The notes below the pieces were generated by a model. The model saw only the letters and a list, made by a program, of their open reading frames with translations, did no database searches and was not told the origin of the DNA. The position numbers and the translations under genes were made by a program. This document shows, piece after piece, positions 6,889 to 8,763 of a stretch of DNA of 8,763 nucleotides. How positions within the stretch are numbered: the first letter of the stretch is position 1; the number at the start of each line of letters is the position of its first letter. This DNA comes from DATBFX01 sp036558305 (lineage in GTDB: Bacteria; Chloroflexota; Chloroflexia; Thermomicrobiales; UBA6265): assembly GCA_036558305.1 (NCBI GenBank), contig DATBFX010000151.1, positions 1 through 8,763 on the forward strand. The letters are read 5' to 3'.

Positions 6889-7245
6889 CATCGCAGCGCG
6901 CTCGCCGGCGAGCCCCCGCTCCCCGTACAGCCGCCAATGGCGAAACCGGACGTAGCCGCCGGCGAAGAGCACCCGCGTCGCCCGCAGACGGAAGAGCCGA
7001 TCCGATGCCGGCGGCTCCTCGACGTCGAACAGGCTGCGTATGCCCGCCGCGGCGAAGCGGGCGGCCTTGCGGCGGAGGGTGCGCTCGGGGACGCTCGTCT
7101 CGCGGGCACGGGCGCGCACCGACTGCCCGAAGATCACCAGCGGGCGCAGGAGTTCGTAGGCTGCTTGCTCGGGGGAGGCGACGAGGAGGCGCAGTTGCCG
7201 CCAGTCGTCGGTCGGCTGGCGGCGTGGGCGCGCGGCGGCCGGCAT
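6883..7245 (-). pseudogene. Transposase remnant, internally deleted and C-terminally truncated
   Basis: From ATG 7245 (an in-frame TTG at 7257 is an alternative) the minus strand encodes a helix-turn-helix leader: SPEQAAYELLRPLVIFG (24-40), then SVRARARETSVPERTLRRKA (42-61) and FAAAGIRSLFDVEEPPASD (64-82). I recognise this as the N-terminus of a DDE/rve integrase-type transposase common in Chloroflexota genomes. Directly after residue 83 come RATRVLFAGGYVRFRHWRLYG and ERGLAGERAA (88-118), which I recall from the C-terminal region of the same transposases. The catalytic core of some 250 or more residues between them is missing, and the frame stops being transposase-like at about V121 (6883), where it meets the methyltransferase fragment. 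It is therefore an internally deleted, immobile derivative. The HTH part is fairly sure. The C-terminal match rests on memory and should be checked. Confidence 0.65.
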
Positions 7246-7254
7246 AGACCATCC

Positions 7255-7353
7255 CAAGGAGCGTGCTCCGACGCGGGGTCAGTCCCTGTCTTAGCGCATC
7301 GGTGTCGGGCTGTCCAACCTGCCCGCGGCGCCGATCCTGCCCACGTACGTACC
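7255..7353. repeat. 99-bp direct repeat, copy 1 (transposon end)
   Basis: This is identical to 8085-8183 at 96 of 99 positions, in the same orientation with an offset of 830. The three differences are at 7261, 7320 and 7350. It includes GGGGTCAGTCCCTGTCTTAG and ends in an ACGTACGT palindrome. Here it abuts the transposase start. Similarity to copy 2 stops abruptly on both sides. Confidence 0.95.
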
Positions 7354-7360
7354 CCAATGA

Positions 7361-7383
7361 GTGCCGAGGTGTGTGCTCGGCAC
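7361..7383 (+). promoter_or_regulatory. Perfect 8-bp stem-loop before the flavoprotein gene
   Basis: GTGCCGAG (7361-7368) pairs with CTCGGCAC (7376-7383) around a 7-nt GT-rich loop. It lies between the transposon end and the ribosome site of the flavoprotein gene, with no T-run. It could be an operator, an mRNA leader structure, or a relic at the element boundary. Confidence 0.4.
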
Positions 7384-7439
7384 CGAATGTGCACCCCGAT
7401 CGTGGTGGCGGTCGTTCCACGAGCAATGGAGGAGCAGGA

Positions 7440-7976
7440 ATGCCCGAACGAGAACCGAGTGACGTCAAGAATCTTGATCGATATGGCCATGATGCCTTGC
7501 CGTGGAGCCGTCCGCGCGACCTCCTCACCGCTCCACCGCGGACCGATGATCCCAGCGGCGATCGGACAACCTTTCTCGGCTCCACGCGACCGGACGGGCG
7601 TCCGCACTCCGTAGGGATCGGCGCTCTCTGGGACGACGGAGACTACTACTTCACGAGCGGACCGGGGACCCGCAAGTCGCGCAATCTGGCGGCGAACCCC
7701 GCCTGCACGATCTCCGTCCGCCTGGAAGGCATCGACCTCGTCCTCGAAGGCGAAGCGACGAGAGTCACCGATCGCCCGACCTTGGAGCGTGTCGCCGCCC
7801 GCTATCGCGAAGACGGCTGGCCGACGGAGGTCGACGGCGATGCGTTCACCGGTCCGTACAGCGCCCCGAGCGCCGGCCCGCCGCCCTGGTTCCTCTACCG
7901 CTTCACCTTTCACACCGCCTTCGGCGTCGCCACCGCCGAGCCCAACGGGGCGACACGCTGGTGCTTCAACCGTTGA
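7440..7976 (+). CDS. FMN-binding PNPOx-like flavoprotein
   Basis: A 178-residue pyridoxamine 5'-phosphate oxidase-like split-barrel protein. The motifs follow the family order: FLGSTRPDGRPHSVGIGALW (45-64) for the first barrel strands, DDGDYYFTSGPGTRKSRNLA (65-84) with the S-G-x-x-T-R-K-x-R-N cofactor-phosphate contact, NPACTISV (86-93) and LVLEGEATRV (100-109). A C-terminal PPPWFLYRFTFHTAFGVAT strand pair precedes a final W-C-F-N-R. Such proteins bind FMN (or F420 or haem in some branches) and act as small-molecule oxidoreductases in the cytosol; the substrate cannot be told. The ATG is favoured by GGAGGAG (7428-7434) 5 nt upstream, over longer in-frame openings that would run back into transposon DNA. 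It seems intact although enclosed by two transposon-end copies. Confidence 0.88.
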   Translation: MPEREPSDVKNLDRYGHDALPWSRPRDLLTAPPRTDDPSGDRTTFLGSTRPDGRPHSVGIGALWDDGDYYFTSGPGTRKSRNLAANPACTISVRLEGIDLVLEGEATRVTDRPTLERVAARYREDGWPTEVDGDAFTGPYSAPSAGPPPWFLYRFTFHTAFGVATAEPNGATRWCFNR

Positions 7977-8084
7977 TGCGAGGGTTGCTTTTGACTACCT
8001 CGATCAGCCTGAGCGCGTCGTCGACCGTGTTCCAGAAGTGGGCGGGAGGCGCACGCCCATGCCCCGCCTGCAGACGTAGACGTG
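7966..8084 (-). pseudogene. Possible C-terminal gene fragment, unidentified
   Basis: The minus frame from the transposon end (8085) to the TGA at 7966-7968 reads PPAHFWNTVDDALRLIEVVK followed by SNPRING. The balanced composition and amphipathic pattern differ from the Arg/Pro/Ala-rich shadow frames around it. It could be the tail of a gene whose front was lost at the 99-bp repeat, overlapping the convergent flavoprotein gene by 11 nt. I do not recognise the family. It could belong to the RES toxin's lost end, but I see no RES motif in it. Real coding status is uncertain. Confidence 0.3.
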
Positions 8085-8183
8085 CAAGGACCGTGCTCCG
8101 ACGCGGGGTCAGTCCCTGTCTTAGCGCATCGGTGTCGGGCTGTCCAACCCGCCCGCGGCGCCGATCCTGCCCACGTACGCACC
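8085..8183. repeat. 99-bp direct repeat, copy 2 (solo transposon end)
   Basis: This is the same sequence as 7255-7353 with three substitutions, but without any transposase attached. It separates the RES toxin stump (8206-8340) from the unidentified fragment at 7966-8084. This is consistent with a second insertion of the same element that has since been deleted down to one end, or with a segmental duplication or recombination through copy 1. Confidence 0.93.
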
Positions 8184-8205
8184 TCATTTCATGGCGAGGA
8201 GTGAT

Positions 8206-8340
8206 CAGGCTTGTGTTGAAGAAGATCGCGTCGCGGGCGATGCGGTGGCACCGATACCAGGGAGGCTCGACCTCAACCAGGGGTAAGTCCCAGGCGGAGA
8301 GTGTATCCGGAGGTTCGAGATGGGATCCGGCGCTGCTCAC
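8206..8340 (-). pseudogene. RES-domain toxin (NAD+-degrading type), N-terminal stump
   Basis: From a GTG at 8340, 9 nt downstream of the antitoxin stop, about 45 codons read as the start of a RES-domain protein. They end with LPLVEVEPPWYRCHRIARDA and IFFNTS. The W-Y-R-C-H-R segment with a following F is the first conserved strand of the family, including the arginine of the R-x-Y-E active-site set. In full proteins the N-R-F-D and Y-x-A motifs come next. Here the frame turns to unrelated residues and enters the 99-bp repeat at 8183. RES toxins of MbcT/ParT/Res type degrade NAD+ or modify proteins, and are encoded just after an Xre/DUF2384 antitoxin, as here. The stump lacks most of the catalytic site and should be inactive. 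Confidence 0.65.
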
Positions 8341-8349
8341 CGGTATCCG

Positions 8350-8541
8350 CTAGGCGGCGACGTGCTCGCCATAGACACTGGCGGCCTCGCGGACCCGTGT
8401 GGCGCGCCCACGACGGAGTTCGTCTAAAGGCGTTTCGTCGTCGAGCCAGGTGTTGGGAGTGAGCATGAAGGCGGCTTGCGTCCACGGATCGAAATCGCGG
8501 AGTTCGGCGAGCACCGCTTCGAGACCGTCGATCGACGCCAC
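8350..8541 (-). CDS. Short Xre/MbcA/ParS-type (DUF2384-like) antitoxin
   Basis: A 63-residue frame reading DPWTQAAFMLTPNTWLDDET (18-37) then PLDELRRGRATRVREAASVY. This matches the DUF2384 toxin-binding pattern, in which W-L-x-x-x-x-P-L-x-x-L-R-x-G is followed by an alpha-helix. Partners of RES toxins are usually 110-150 residues with an N-terminal Xre-like helix bundle; this one has only the C-terminal part. Either the N-terminus was lost, or the GTG at 8541, 7 nt after the upstream oxidoreductase stop, is a genuine start of a short form. No good ribosome site precedes it; coupling to the oxidoreductase gene is possible. The order antitoxin-toxin fits RES-Xre modules. Confidence 0.6.
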   Translation of the reverse strand: MASIDGLEAVLAELRDFDPWTQAAFMLTPNTWLDDETPLDELRRGRATRVREAASVYGEHVAA

Positions 8542-8548
8542 CCCGGTA

Positions 8549-8763
8549 TCAGATCGCCGGTAGGATGTTGTGGTTGGTCCGGAAGAAGTTGGTCGGGTCC
8601 CACGTCGCTTTCAACGCGGCCAACCGGGGGTAGTTGGCGCCGTAGGCGTCTCGAACGCGCGCCTGTCCCTCATCGCCGTCGAGGTCGTTGACGTAGACGC
8701 CGGTGGGGGCGAAGGGACGGACGGCGTCGTAGAGGTCGCGCGTCCAGGCGATGTTGCGCGCGG
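8549..8763 (-). CDS. FAD-linked oxidoreductase with BBE C-terminus (partial)
   Basis: Only the last 70 or so codons are inside the window; the start lies beyond the right edge. The minus frame reads RDLYDAVRPFAPTGVYVNDL, then YGANYPRLAALKATWDPTNF and FRTNHNILPAI before the TGA at 8549-8551. The Y-x-x-N-Y-x-R-L-x-x-L-K-x-x-x-D-P-x-N-x-F-x-x-N-x-N-I pattern is the berberine-bridge-enzyme-like C-terminal motif of FAD-binding (type 4, p-cresol methylhydroxylase-like) oxidases. Such enzymes oxidise sugars, alkaloids or other small molecules using bound FAD and O2; the substrate is unknown here. It sits immediately before the antitoxin gene on the same strand. Confidence 0.88.
   Translation of the reverse strand, partial: ARNIAWTRDLYDAVRPFAPTGVYVNDLDGDEGQARVRDAYGANYPRLAALKATWDPTNFFRTNHNILPAI

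Larger units (their letters stand above)
6883..7353 (-). mobile_element. Truncated transposon remnant
   Basis: This combines the deleted transposase (6883-7245) with its upstream end sequence (7255-7353). The end sequence recurs at 8085-8183, which marks it as element DNA rather than local DNA. The opposite end of the element, beyond the transposase C-terminus, is missing, and the host methyltransferase starts immediately there. No target-site duplication or matching terminal inverted repeat could be found within the window. A conspicuous CTAAGACAGGGACTGACCCC (minus strand, about 7274-7293) lies inside the repeat and may be near the functional terminus. Confidence 0.6.

Noticed and set aside
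5154..7109. 651-codon minus-strand frame
   Set aside because: Antisense shadow of the TIM-barrel/DUF309 gene that also crosses the leader and the methyltransferase stump; composition dominated by Arg/Pro.
6646..7614. 322-codon plus-strand protein beginning as a methyltransferase
   Set aside because: After codon ~81 the frame is antisense to the transposase and then crosses the repeat and another gene; it is a chance read-through, not a fusion protein.
1..8763. CRISPR arrays, tRNA or rRNA genes
   Set aside because: No regularly spaced repeats and no recognisable tRNA arms or rRNA sequence were seen on either strand.

Overview
The window is about 70% G+C by eye, with short intergenic gaps. 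The style of its SMC protein, the RES/DUF2384 and HicBA modules and the type of its transposon suggest a high-GC Chloroflexota bacterium (Thermomicrobia/Sphaerobacter-like). That placement is inferred from composition and family resemblance; no rRNA or other marker in the window confirms it.

Layout. 1-565 (minus): substrate-binding part of a LysR-type regulator that runs off the left edge and has lost its DNA-binding N-terminus. 844-1165 (plus): a toxin-antitoxin remnant, with hicB intact and hicA reduced to its C-terminal 38 residues. 1349-4939 (minus): complete 1196-residue SMC chromosome-condensation ATPase, the housekeeping anchor of the window. It carries an unusual tandem/inverted G-rich repeat in a coiled-coil linker. 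5000-5130: a 131-bp palindromic, multi-hairpin repeat element between the divergent smc and the next gene. 5352-6581 (plus): a 409-residue fusion of a xylose-isomerase-like TIM barrel with a DUF309 domain. It is followed in a likely operon by a methyltransferase gene cut off after motif I (6646-6888).

From about 6883 to 8340 the DNA is scarred by one kind of transposon. An internally deleted transposase (6883-7245, minus) with its 99-bp end sequence (7255-7353) abuts the broken methyltransferase. A second copy of the same 99 bp (8085-8183, 96/99 identical) sits in a broken RES-type toxin gene (8206-8340, minus). Between the two repeat copies lies an apparently intact FMN-binding PNPOx-family flavoprotein gene (7440-7976, plus). 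The right end holds, on the minus strand in transcription order, the C-terminus of a BBE-type FAD-linked oxidoreductase (8549-8763), a short DUF2384-like antitoxin (8350-8541) and the RES toxin stump.

Taken together, this is a conserved chromosomal core gene (smc) surrounded by an accessory region where two toxin-antitoxin systems, hicBA and RES/DUF2384, have both lost toxin coding sequence while the antitoxin reading frames stay open. I see no complete new defence or mobile system. The most interesting items are the TIM-barrel/DUF309 fusion, the repeated transposon end with gene fragments at its edges, the palindromic intergenic element, and the parallel decay of the two toxins.
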